Source: Vicingaceae bacterium
Lineage (GTDB): Bacteria > Bacteroidota > Bacteroidia > Flavobacteriales_E > Vicingaceae
DNA length: 38,324 nt
Direction: 5' to 3'
Assembly (NCBI GenBank): GCA_029210015.1
Contig: JARGOE010000002.1
Span: 31,360-69,683 of the forward strand
Part shown: one piece after another, positions 1 to 8,839 of the stretch
Layout of the letters: the number at the start of each line of letters is the position of its first letter
Numbering within the stretch: position 1 is the first letter of the stretch
Position numbers and translations under genes: made by a program
The notes under the pieces: model-generated
The model's database searches: none
What the model was told of the DNA's origin: nothing
What the model saw: the letters and a program-made list of their open reading frames with translations, nothing else

Positions 1-1820
1 TCTTCTGTTGGTAACCCTATTGTTGGCGATGGGTCAGGGAATAATTCAGTAATAACAACCTCATATTTTAAAGGAGCTTTGCCTATCCCAAAATTAATAG
101 TGTTTGGGTTTAATGAGTTTCCAGAACAATCATTCCCGCCTGTAATTGTGAGGGTATAAACTGTTGAAGAATCTAGAGCTGGACTGACTGTTAAACCAAC
201 CTCTTGATTGTTGGGGTTAATTACTGAACCTGTAACAGAGATTCCGTTATTAATAGCATAAGTAGCATTTGCCAAACTAGCACTATCCATAATCTCATTA
301 AATACAACATTTAATTGTGTAGCAGATATAATATCTACATTACTAATAATTGGGTTTTGAGTGTCTGGCAATGTATCAAAAACAGAGTTTTGTGTTCCTG
401 GAGTTCCTCCAGCAACATCAGCAGAAGCAATCCAGTTTACTGAACTTGTGCAAGGGTGTTTAGGATTAATTAACTCTAAAGTATACCCCCCATCATCTTT
501 TGAAGGGTCATTATACCAAGAAATATCATAAGCAACTATATCAATTACATTGCTATTGTCATCCATTAACGTTAAACTGTCTCCACCATTGGTTAAAGCT
601 GTAAAAGAACTAATACCTATTACATCTCCATAAGAGCTATAAAGATTTGTATCATTAACATCACAAAGTATAACATAGCTATTTGGAAGTAATGCAAAGT
701 TAGGTAATGTTTTAGGTGTTGTTGTATTAACAAATTGCCAGTTATTTAGAATATATGCATTGTTTGATTTGTTGTATAGTTCCACAAACTCTTCTCCTGG
801 CAAACCAACTTGAGGTGATGGATCAGCAAATATTTCATTGATTAAAACATCTCCAGCATTAGGAACAATAATTACCACATAAATAAATGGCTCAACAATG
901 CTTGTTATGGCATTACTTGCTGTGTCTTCAACATTGGTAATGGTTAAATTATAAGGTTGGCTATTAGTAAAAGCTGTTGCAAAAGTTAGGTGTACAATTG
1001 ATGAGTCTAATACATCTCGTTGAGCATTGGTTGGATTTCCTAATCCACCATCTGCAGTATAGTTGGTTAGTGTTTGAGAAGTTGTTAAGTCAACTCCCTC
1101 ATTGAAATAGACATCTAAATTAGTTGTGTTAACTACCACTAATGAATCAACAACAGGAGCTGAAGTATCTCCAACAATAGCCCCAACACTTATGTTGTCA
1201 AAAAAATGGTTGTTAATTGGGCTTGCTGCTGCTGACTGTGTAATTGAAATTCCAAAAAAAGCAGAGGTAGAAAAAGAATTATCTACAATACTCCCCACGT
1301 TTGTATAAGGCCCTAAAACACCATCATCATATTCTAAAGTCCAATTATTAGCAATATCTCTAGTAACCCTAACATTAAATGGATTGTTTGAGGTACTATT
1401 TATTACCCCATCTGGCCCATCAATTAATATAGTTGGTGTTCCTCCAACCATTTTGTATAAAGAAACTTCATCTGGTGTTCCGCCAATTCTTACAAAATAT
1501 CCATTGTTAGGGTTGGTAACATCTGATACATCAGAAGTTAAATAAACATCAACATAGTTTACTCCTGATGTTCCAAACATCATATTAAAATAAAAATCCC
1601 ATTGAGCATTTAATGACATTGTTGAAGGTGTGCTTAAATAGTAGTTGTTAGCTCCAGTGTTTTGAGAATTTAATACGCCTGTGGCAGCAGTAAATAAAGC
1701 ATTATCTCCACTCCAAGTTGGATTGTTTGTAAAATCTCCATCGGTAAAATCATCAGTAAACTGAGAAAAACCAACACTTCCTAAGCATAAACAAGTTATA
1801 AATAGCAGTTTGTGTAACAT
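1..1820 (-). CDS. Secreted lamin-tail-domain / Ig-like surface protein, 3' part cut by the window edge
   Basis: Minus frame is open from ATG at 1820 (MLHKLLFITCLCLGSVGFSQFTDDFTDGDF...) to the left edge. It has a signal peptide, a lamin-tail-like motif (VLINEIFADPSPQVGLPGEEFVELYNKSNN) repeated near the edge (VVITELFPDPSPTIGLPTE), and SbsA/Big_5-like Ig motifs. Absent from the ORF track because it is truncated. Confidence 0.8.
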   Translation of the reverse strand, partial: MLHKLLFITCLCLGSVGFSQFTDDFTDGDFTNNPTWSGDNALFTAATGVLNSQNTGANNYYLSTPSTMSLNAQWDFYFNMMFGTSGVNYVDVYLTSDVSDVTNPNNGYFVRIGGTPDEVSLYKMVGGTPTILIDGPDGVINSTSNNPFNVRVTRDIANNWTLEYDDGVLGPYTNVGSIVDNSFSTSAFFGISITQSAAASPINNHFFDNISVGAIVGDTSAPVVDSLVVVNTTNLDVYFNEGVDLTTSQTLTNYTADGGLGNPTNAQRDVLDSSIVHLTFATAFTNSQPYNLTITNVEDTASNAITSIVEPFIYVVIIVPNAGDVLINEIFADPSPQVGLPGEEFVELYNKSNNAYILNNWQFVNTTTPKTLPNFALLPNSYVILCDVNDTNLYSSYGDVIGISSFTALTNGGDSLTLMDDNSNVIDIVAYDISWYNDPSKDDGGYTLELINPKHPCTSSVNWIASADVAGGTPGTQNSVFDTLPDTQNPIISNVDIISATQLNVVFNEIMDSASLANATYAINNGISVTGSVINPNNQEVGLTVSPALDSSTVYTLTITGGNDCSGNSLNPNTINFGIGKAPLKYEVVITELFPDPSPTIGLPTE

Positions 1821-1936
1821 GGAATAAAAGTAGCCAAAATGTTTCTTTTTGTAACCCGGAATAACAAATTAGTTAAAATAAGATAACATTGCTTTAATTC
1901 ATGATAAGAGGTTTTAATAAGCTCTATTTTTTATTC

Positions 1937-1944
1937 TACTTTTG
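1937..1944 (+). promoter_or_regulatory. Bacteroidota -7 box (TACTTTTG) upstream of asd
   Basis: Exact TAnnTTTG match about 29 nt before ATG 1973. The -33 element is only TTTA-like. Confidence 0.45.
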
Positions 1945-1972
1945 TTTTTTAATCAACCTTAAAATAAAACAA

Positions 1973-2983
1973 ATGAAAATTGCCGTTGTAGGAGCTACCG
2001 GAATGGTAGGAAATGTAATGCTAAAGGTGTTAGCTGAAAGAAATTTTCCAGTAACAGAATTAATCCCTGTTGCTTCAGAAAAATCAGTAGGAAAAGAAAT
2101 TGAATATAATGGCAAGAAGTTTAAGGTGGTTGGGTTACAAACAGCTGTTGAGATGGCCCCTGATATTGCTATTTTTTCTGCTGGGGGAAGCACTTCAACA
2201 GAATGGGCGCCAAAATTTGCGGAAGCAGGAATAACCGTTATTGATAACTCATCAGCATGGAGAATGAATCCTAACAACAAATTAGTTGTTCCAGAAATTA
2301 ATGCAGATGTTCTTACTGCTGAGGATAAAATTATTGCCAACCCTAATTGTTCTACCATACAAATGGTATTGGTAATGAATCCGTTGCACAAAAAATACAA
2401 GATTAAAAGAGCTGTTATATCAACTTACCAATCTATTACTGGAACTGGAGTAAAAGCGGTTGAACAATTAGAAAATGAAAGAAATGGTGTTGATGGAGAA
2501 AAAGCCTATCATTACCCTATTGACAAAAATTGTATTCCTCATTGTGATGTTTTTGAAGAAAACGGCTACACTAAAGAAGAAATGAAATTAGTAAATGAGC
2601 CAAGGAAAATATTGAGAGACAACAGCCTTAAACTAACAGCAACTGCTGTAAGAGTACCAGTTGTTGGAGGACATTCTGAGGCTGTAAATATTGAATTTGA
2701 AAACGATTTTGATTTAGCTGAGGTTCGTAAAATTTTACATGAAACTGATGGAATAACCCTACAGGACAATACAGACACCAATACTTACCCAATGCCTTTA
2801 TATGCTGAAGATAAAGATGATGTTTTTGTAGGAAGAATTAGGAGAGATGAATCTCAATCCAACACTATAAATATGTGGATTGTTACAGATAATTTAAGAA
2901 AAGGAGCTGCCACAAATGCAGTTCAGATAGCAGAATATTTAATTGAAAATAAATTGGTTAATATAGAAACATTAATATCCTAA
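1973..2983 (+). CDS. asd: Aspartate-semialdehyde dehydrogenase
   Basis: MKIAVVGATGMVGNVMLKVL Rossmann start, IANPNCSTIQMV active-site Cys motif, VPVVGGHSEAVNIEFE. Start moved from 1901 to ATG 1973 based on the conserved N-terminus. Confidence 0.95.
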   Translation: MKIAVVGATGMVGNVMLKVLAERNFPVTELIPVASEKSVGKEIEYNGKKFKVVGLQTAVEMAPDIAIFSAGGSTSTEWAPKFAEAGITVIDNSSAWRMNPNNKLVVPEINADVLTAEDKIIANPNCSTIQMVLVMNPLHKKYKIKRAVISTYQSITGTGVKAVEQLENERNGVDGEKAYHYPIDKNCIPHCDVFEENGYTKEEMKLVNEPRKILRDNSLKLTATAVRVPVVGGHSEAVNIEFENDFDLAEVRKILHETDGITLQDNTDTNTYPMPLYAEDKDDVFVGRIRRDESQSNTINMWIVTDNLRKGAATNAVQIAEYLIENKLVNIETLIS

Positions 2984-3033
2984 ACCATTGGCATTATTTT
3001 TGCAAATTTATGGATAACCTAAAAAATAATAAA

Positions 3034-3354
3034 ATGAAATTAAAAACAATTTTTCTGGGATTAACTATGGTTGCCTTTTTTGCTGCTGGTTTTTCTCAAA
3101 CCACAAAAAAGCAAGTTAATAAGCGCCAGGTAGTTCAAAATAAAAAAATTAACCAAGGTGTTAAATCTGGAGAGCTTACAAAAAAAGAAGCAGTAAAGTT
3201 AAAGGCTCAACAACGCAACATAAATCAAACAAAAAAAGCTGCAAAAGCAGACGGTGTTGTTACTCCAAAAGAAAAAGCAATAATCAAACACAAGCAAAAT
3301 AAAGCTGCTAAGAATATTGCTAAAAAGAAACATAATAAAGTTGATAGAAAATAA
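3034..3354 (+). CDS. Small, Lys-rich, highly basic secreted protein of unknown function
   Basis: Signal peptide MKLKTIFLGLTMVAFFAAGFSQ followed by a very basic mature region (VKSGELTKKEAVKLKAQQ..DGVVTPKEKAIIKHKQNKAAKNI). The ORF track start is 3010; ATG 3034 fits the signal peptide better. Confidence 0.7.
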   Translation: MKLKTIFLGLTMVAFFAAGFSQTTKKQVNKRQVVQNKKINQGVKSGELTKKEAVKLKAQQRNINQTKKAAKADGVVTPKEKAIIKHKQNKAAKNIAKKKHNKVDRK

Positions 3355-3365
3355 GACTTTAGCTT

Positions 3366-3400
3366 AAAAGTCCCTGTTTAAATAAACAGGGACTTTTTTT
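3366..3400. terminator. Intrinsic terminator between convergent genes
   Basis: Perfect inverted repeat AAAAGTCCCTGTTTA (3366-3380) / TAAACAGGGACTTTT (3383-3397) followed by a T tract. Confidence 0.85.
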
Positions 3401-3405
3401 ATCTT

Positions 3406-6048
3406 CTATCTAATTAAACTAAACGATCCTTTTAGTAAATGCTTTTCATCATCTAATCCAACTGCATTTATCAAGTAAAAGTATGTTCCATCAGGGGCAA
3501 TTTTTCCAGAAACCTTTCCATCCCAAGAACCATTTAATCCGTTCCAAGTATATAATTTCTGCCCCCAACGGTTATAAATTTCACCTTCAACAGTTTTTAA
3601 ATTTAATTCGATTAATTTAAATACATCATTGCTTCCATCGCCATTTGGAGTAAATACATTTGGCACTACAATTAATGATTCTTTTACTGCATCTATTGTT
3701 ACATAAGCAGTGTCATAACAGAAGCCGTCCGTTACAATTAACATAACTGTATAAGTACCATCATCATTATAAATATATGTTGGTTGAAAAAGGTTGCTTG
3801 TATCTCCTGTTCCAAAATCCCACCAGTAGTTAATTCCCGGGCCTGTTGTACTTCCATTACCAAAAATAACATTCAATGGTACTAATCCAGAAGTAGGGTT
3901 ACCATTAATAATGGCATTAACTCCTTTTACTACAATTACAACTGAATCTAAGTTGGTTGCACAACCACCAACTTCATTTACATAAAATACATATGTTCCT
4001 GTAGCATTAACTGTTGGGTAAAATGGCGTTCCTGTTCCTATAACATTTGTACCATTAGGATCATCATACCAAGTTATTGTCCCTAAACCACTATTAGCTG
4101 CAGTTAAAACAATTGAGTCTCCTAAACATATTAAACTACCTGGGCCTGCCACTAAATTATTAGGGTTAACAGTTATCGTAAATGTAACAGGTAAGCCCTC
4201 GCAACCATTAACCGTTGGAGTAACTGTTATTGTAGAAGTGATAGCTACCGAACCTGGATTGGTTCCAACAAAAACAGGTGTTCCTCCAGTTCCAGAAGCA
4301 CCTAAGCCTGTTGCTGTATTCGAATTTGTCCAAGTAAACGTCCCTCCAGTAGGGTTAGTAGTAAAAATAATAGCAGGAATTGTATCTCCACTACAATAGT
4401 TTAAGTTTGTTGGCACAATCGCTACCGGTGTTGGATTAACCATTATTGTATAGGTTACTGGCAACCCTTCACATCCATTTGCTGTAGGAGTAACAGTAAC
4501 CGTACTTGTTATAGCTGCATTCGTTGTATTCGTTGCAACAAAAACAGGTGTATTTCCAGTACCTGAAGCAGCTAAACCAATAGCAGTATTTGAATTTGTC
4601 CACACATAAGTTGCTCCTGCAGGTATACTCACAAAATTACTTGCAGGAACAGTATCGCCACTACAAACAGTAATATTTGAAGGAGTAATTGTTGGTAAAG
4701 CATTTACTATAATATTTATCGTATCCTTTAAAGAACAAGAGCCTGTGTCTGTATAAATAATTTGATGAGTTCCTCCACCAGCAGCATTTGGGTCAAATGT
4801 CCCATTTATTGTATCAGTAATTCCTGAACCAGACCATGATCCACCAGGAATTGTTACAATTAAATTTAATGCGGTATCGTTTGCACAAAATGACCCTGCA
4901 GGAGTAATAACAGGTGCAGGTGGAGCGTTTTGTAAAACAATAATAACAGTATCCATTACTGTTTCACAATTAACATCTTTGGCTGTAACAATATATGTTC
5001 CTGGACATAAATTATTAGCTGTTTGTCCTGTTTGAACTGGGGTTGTGTTCCAAGTATAGGTAAAAGGTCCTATTCCTCCTGTAATATTTGCAGTTGCTGT
5101 ACCATCACAATTTCCACAAGTAGCATCTGTTGTTGAAGAAGAAGCTGCTAAAGATGATGGTGGAGTTGTACAAACATTACAAGTTGTTGTTTGATAATAA
5201 ACTCCCATCATGACCCATAGGTAACAATCTCCTCCCGTTGGAGTTACTGTAAATGGGGCTGTTGTTTGCCCTGTAGTATATGGGGTGTTGGTAACATCAA
5301 AATTCCAAAAAGAATTAGGAAATGATGCAGTTACTCCATTTAAAGTACAAGAATGGTTTGCAGCAATATTGTTTTGCATATCACTATTAATAACAAATGC
5401 ATTCCCCGCTGTTGAATTTGCACAAACATTTAGTCCTGTCATTGTCATACTAGTTGGTGTTGTGGCAGCAGAAATAGCTCCATCATTAATTTGAATTGTT
5501 CCTTCATAATTTACTGTTGGATCTGTATATATTATCATAAGGGTTACTCCATCCATATCATTACCAAGGGGTGATGAAAATGTATAGTTTCCGTTTCCAG
5601 TAACTGCTGCCGTTACATCAGCTCTATATGATTCTGTTCCACCTGAAGACCAACATTTTTGTCCATGGTTACCAACTCTTGTTCCTACTAATGGATTTCC
5701 ATTAAATGTAAAGTTGGCATTATTAGCAGTTCCTCCTCCAGCCCACCATAAAAAGGCTTTTTCTATAACTCCACAAAAAGGAATTCCTGCAATAGTTAAA
5801 GTTGTAGGATATCCTGTTCCTGGCGAAGGGGTATATCTTGTGGTTGTCATAACAGATGCTTGCACATAATTTAACCCACAAGCTGTATTAGTGTAGCTCA
5901 TACCAAGTGTTCCACTTCCATCTTCTGGTTGGTTTTCATTATAATAACAAGCCCCACCCATAATTGGATTATCACAATCTAAAGGTTCTTGTGAAAAAGT
6001 GGAAGTAATTAATAGTAGTGATAAAAATGTGGTAAATAATAATTTCAT
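3406..6048 (-). CDS. T9SS type B sorting-domain surface protein with Ig/PKD-like repeats (880 aa)
   Basis: Signal peptide MKLLFTTFLSLLLITSTFSQ, tandem CSGDT..WTNSNT repeats, PKD domain (YWWDFGTGDTSN), and gliding motility-associated C-terminal domain (VPNVFTPNGDGSNDVFKL..IYNRWGQKLY..WDGK..GTYFYLI..KGSFSLIR). Confidence 0.9.
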   Translation of the reverse strand: MKLLFTTFLSLLLITSTFSQEPLDCDNPIMGGACYYNENQPEDGSGTLGMSYTNTACGLNYVQASVMTTTRYTPSPGTGYPTTLTIAGIPFCGVIEKAFLWWAGGGTANNANFTFNGNPLVGTRVGNHGQKCWSSGGTESYRADVTAAVTGNGNYTFSSPLGNDMDGVTLMIIYTDPTVNYEGTIQINDGAISAATTPTSMTMTGLNVCANSTAGNAFVINSDMQNNIAANHSCTLNGVTASFPNSFWNFDVTNTPYTTGQTTAPFTVTPTGGDCYLWVMMGVYYQTTTCNVCTTPPSSLAASSSTTDATCGNCDGTATANITGGIGPFTYTWNTTPVQTGQTANNLCPGTYIVTAKDVNCETVMDTVIIVLQNAPPAPVITPAGSFCANDTALNLIVTIPGGSWSGSGITDTINGTFDPNAAGGGTHQIIYTDTGSCSLKDTINIIVNALPTITPSNITVCSGDTVPASNFVSIPAGATYVWTNSNTAIGLAASGTGNTPVFVATNTTNAAITSTVTVTPTANGCEGLPVTYTIMVNPTPVAIVPTNLNYCSGDTIPAIIFTTNPTGGTFTWTNSNTATGLGASGTGGTPVFVGTNPGSVAITSTITVTPTVNGCEGLPVTFTITVNPNNLVAGPGSLICLGDSIVLTAANSGLGTITWYDDPNGTNVIGTGTPFYPTVNATGTYVFYVNEVGGCATNLDSVVIVVKGVNAIINGNPTSGLVPLNVIFGNGSTTGPGINYWWDFGTGDTSNLFQPTYIYNDDGTYTVMLIVTDGFCYDTAYVTIDAVKESLIVVPNVFTPNGDGSNDVFKLIELNLKTVEGEIYNRWGQKLYTWNGLNGSWDGKVSGKIAPDGTYFYLINAVGLDDEKHLLKGSFSLIR

Positions 6049-6197
6049 GTTTCTATTAATTTTATAAAACTTGTTAAATGTAAGCTATTCTTAATAAAAA
6101 TGAAAACTTATATAGGAGTAGATAAAACCATAATTTTCTATAACAATAGGGCCCTAAATCCTTAGAGTCCTATTATTTATTTTTCTTATATTTTTAT

Positions 6198-8297
6198 TTA
6201 TCTCATTAAACTAAAGGAACCTTTCTTTAAATACTCAACCCCATCTTCTCCTGTTGCTTTTATTAAATAGAAATACGTTCCAGCTGGAGCAGGATCTCCT
6301 GAAGATGTATTTCCGTCCCAAGAACCATTTAACTCATTCCACGAGTATAGCTTTTGCCCCCAGCGGTTATAAATTTCACCGTCTATTGTTTTTAAGTTTA
6401 ACTCTATTAACTTAAAAACATCATTACTACCATCTCCATTTGGTGTAAAAACATTCGGAATTATAATTATCGATTCTTTAATAGCCTCTATTGTTACATA
6501 GGCGGTATCAAAGCAAAACCCGTCCGTAACAATTAGAGTTACTGTATAAGTACCATCAGCATTATAAGTATAAGTTGGTTCAAAAACATTACTTGTATCT
6601 CCTGTACCAAAGTCCCACAAATAACTAATCCCTGGGCCTGTTGTGCTTCCATTACCAAAAAAGACATCTAATGGGATTAAACCTGTTATTGGTGTTGCAT
6701 TAATAAAAGCATTTACTCCTTTTACGACAACTACAATTGAATCTAAATTAGTTGCACAGCCTCCTACCTCATTCACATAAAACACATAAGTTCCTGTATC
6801 TTGTACTGTAGGATAAAATGGCGTTCCTGTTCCAATAACATTTGTACCATTAGGATCATCATACCAAGTTATTGTCCCTAAGCCACTATTAGCTGCTGTT
6901 AAAATAATTGAATCTCCCAGGCAAATTAAACTTCCAGGGCCAGCAACCAAATTATTAGGATTCACGGTTATCGTAAATGTAACAGGTATACCTAAGCAAC
7001 CATTTGCAGAAGGTGTTACTGTTATAGTAGATGTAACTGCTGTAGATCCTGTATTAGTTGCAATAAAAAGAGGGATATTTCCTGTATCTCCAACTGCTAA
7101 ACCAATAGTTGTGTCAGAATTAGTCCATGAGTATGTGTTAGTTGTATTTCCCGAAAAAATAATTGAAGGCACAGTATCTCCAGCACAAAAAATTAGATTA
7201 GTTAGAGGGTTCATTACTGGGGTGGGATTAACTATTATCATATATGTATAGGGATTCCCTTCACAGCCTGATAAGGTTGGGACTACAGTAACAACACTTG
7301 TGTCTGGAGAGCTTGTTGTGTTTGTAGCAATAAAAGCAGGTGTATTTCCTATTCCAGAGGCTGCTAATCCAATAGTTGTATTAGAATTTGTCCAAGCATA
7401 AGTTGCTCCTACAGGATTACTAAGATAATTACTCGTTGGAATAGTATCTCCAGCACAAACTGTTATGTTTGTTGGAGCCATAAGTGGAGCTGGGTTAACA
7501 TTTACATTAATACAAATGGGAGGGCTTGCTGTACATGAATCTGTCCATGTAGCACAAACTTGTCCACCAGTACCAGAGTTCCAAAAAATAGTTGCTGATG
7601 GTGTTCCTTGTCCTGAGAGCACAAAAGCTCCTGGAGGAACCGACCAAGTATAAGTAACTGCACCCGCTTGAGGAGGAACTGTATAAGTCGTAGTATCCTT
7701 TTGACAAACAACGGTATCTCCTACTAAAGAAGGTAACGCTGTGGGTGCTAAACAACAATTAGTATACATGGTTACCCTACCAATGCTACCATTATTTTCA
7801 CTCCAAATATCGTGCATTCCTGGGCCTGCAGCTAAGTCAAACTGCATTCCACTTCTAAATGTTGTTGTTGGTATACTTTGAATGTTTATAACACATTGTG
7901 CAGGACCATAACTATTTACTGAGTTTGCTCCCCTTGAACCATAAATACCAATTACATCACCAGCATTAATTTGAATATTTGGTACAGAAATCATATTATT
8001 TGGGGCATAATTTAGGTTTTGCCACAGTGTAACAAAATTATTAGTAACTGCAGCATATGCAGGAGGTGGGCCAGATGTAAACCTTACAATTGCAGCGCTT
8101 TGAAACAGTGTTGAAGCATCATCCTCAACATAAATTCCACATATAGTAAAATTTGCAGGAGCTGTAAAATAATAACCCCTTGTCATTCCTGTAAATGTTG
8201 TATTTTGAGGACAAACAGTAATCGGTGTTTGAGAGTAAGCCTCAACAAGTGAGGTTAACATTATTAAAAAAGCAAGTGTGTATTTTTGAATTCTCAT
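6198..8297 (-). CDS. T9SS type B sorting-domain surface protein, tandem paralogue of 3406-6048
   Basis: Start moved from 8390 to ATG 8297 (MRIQKYTLAFLIMLTSLVEAYSQ signal peptide). C-terminal about 300 aa closely matches the neighbour: IPNVFTPNGDGSNDVFKLIELNLKTIDGEIYNRWGQKLY... Confidence 0.9.
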   Translation of the reverse strand: MRIQKYTLAFLIMLTSLVEAYSQTPITVCPQNTTFTGMTRGYYFTAPANFTICGIYVEDDASTLFQSAAIVRFTSGPPPAYAAVTNNFVTLWQNLNYAPNNMISVPNIQINAGDVIGIYGSRGANSVNSYGPAQCVINIQSIPTTTFRSGMQFDLAAGPGMHDIWSENNGSIGRVTMYTNCCLAPTALPSLVGDTVVCQKDTTTYTVPPQAGAVTYTWSVPPGAFVLSGQGTPSATIFWNSGTGGQVCATWTDSCTASPPICINVNVNPAPLMAPTNITVCAGDTIPTSNYLSNPVGATYAWTNSNTTIGLAASGIGNTPAFIATNTTSSPDTSVVTVVPTLSGCEGNPYTYMIIVNPTPVMNPLTNLIFCAGDTVPSIIFSGNTTNTYSWTNSDTTIGLAVGDTGNIPLFIATNTGSTAVTSTITVTPSANGCLGIPVTFTITVNPNNLVAGPGSLICLGDSIILTAANSGLGTITWYDDPNGTNVIGTGTPFYPTVQDTGTYVFYVNEVGGCATNLDSIVVVVKGVNAFINATPITGLIPLDVFFGNGSTTGPGISYLWDFGTGDTSNVFEPTYTYNADGTYTVTLIVTDGFCFDTAYVTIEAIKESIIIIPNVFTPNGDGSNDVFKLIELNLKTIDGEIYNRWGQKLYSWNELNGSWDGNTSSGDPAPAGTYFYLIKATGEDGVEYLKKGSFSLMR

Positions 8298-8313
8298 TGT
8301 TTTTTTATTAAAA

Positions 8314-8664
8314 TTAGAAAGGTCTTTTACCATAAATTTGATCATGAGCTTTTTTTCGTTCAATCCTAACTTTATCAATAACTGAAACATTTTTCTTAAA
8401 CCATGTATCTATAGCTCCTTTTAATTCTTCAGTAGACTGAAATTCCGTTTTTTTAGGAAACCCTGGCAAGTTTATAAACCTTTTTGCAAACTCATTATAC
8501 TTTGTTGGTGCCTCAATAGCATCCAAACAAAGAACTGTTGCTTCTAATCTTTTACCATCTTCAGTTATTTCTAACTCTAGCTTGTTTTGATTATTATCAG
8601 ACTGAGCGTCTAATACTAAATGTAATAACAAAATTGCAGATATAAATAATAGTGTTTTTTTCAT
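8314..8664 (-). CDS. Small secreted protein of unknown function
   Basis: Signal peptide MKKTLLFISAILLLHLVLDAQ and about 95 aa mature region. The ORF track start is 8673 (MERMKK). Confidence 0.65.
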   Translation of the reverse strand: MKKTLLFISAILLLHLVLDAQSDNNQNKLELEITEDGKRLEATVLCLDAIEAPTKYNEFAKRFINLPGFPKKTEFQSTEELKGAIDTWFKKNVSVIDKVRIERKKAHDQIYGKRPF

Positions 8665-8769
8665 CCTTTCCAACTTTATATAAATCGATTTATTTTTTAA
8701 ACTTTAGAGAAAATTACAATAAACCCAAAGCAATACAATTTTAAAAACTCTATAAAAACATAAGCTTTA

Positions 8770-8821
8770 AACTACGAAATTAATAGATTTTATTTAATCT
8801 ACTATTACTATATTCGTAGTT
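8770..8821. promoter_or_regulatory. 52-nt nested inverted repeat in a divergent intergenic region
   Basis: Outer arms AACTACGAA (8770-8778) / TTCGTAGTT (8813-8821); inner arms TAGATT (8784-8789) / AATCTA (8796-8801). Confidence 0.5.
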
Positions 8822-8839
8822 CTAATAATATTTTATACT

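Noticed and set aside
1126-1308. 60-aa plus-strand ORF
   Set aside because: Antisense to the truncated lamin-tail protein gene, which is open through this region.
1936-2400. 154-aa minus-strand ORF opposite asd
   Set aside because: Antisense shadow of a well-supported conserved CDS; no recognisable motifs.
6145-6174. Imperfect hairpin AATAGG...CCTATT downstream of the 730-aa T9SS gene as a terminator
   Set aside because: Internal mismatches, and on the minus strand no proper T tract follows; left uncalled.
7502-7758. 69-aa and 83-aa minus-strand ORFs
   Set aside because: Out-of-frame readings within the 730-aa T9SS protein gene.
3406-8297. Tandem T9SS genes as one frameshifted pseudogene
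   Set aside because: Each has its own signal peptide, distinct N-terminal domain and complete sorting domain, with a 149-nt gap between them.
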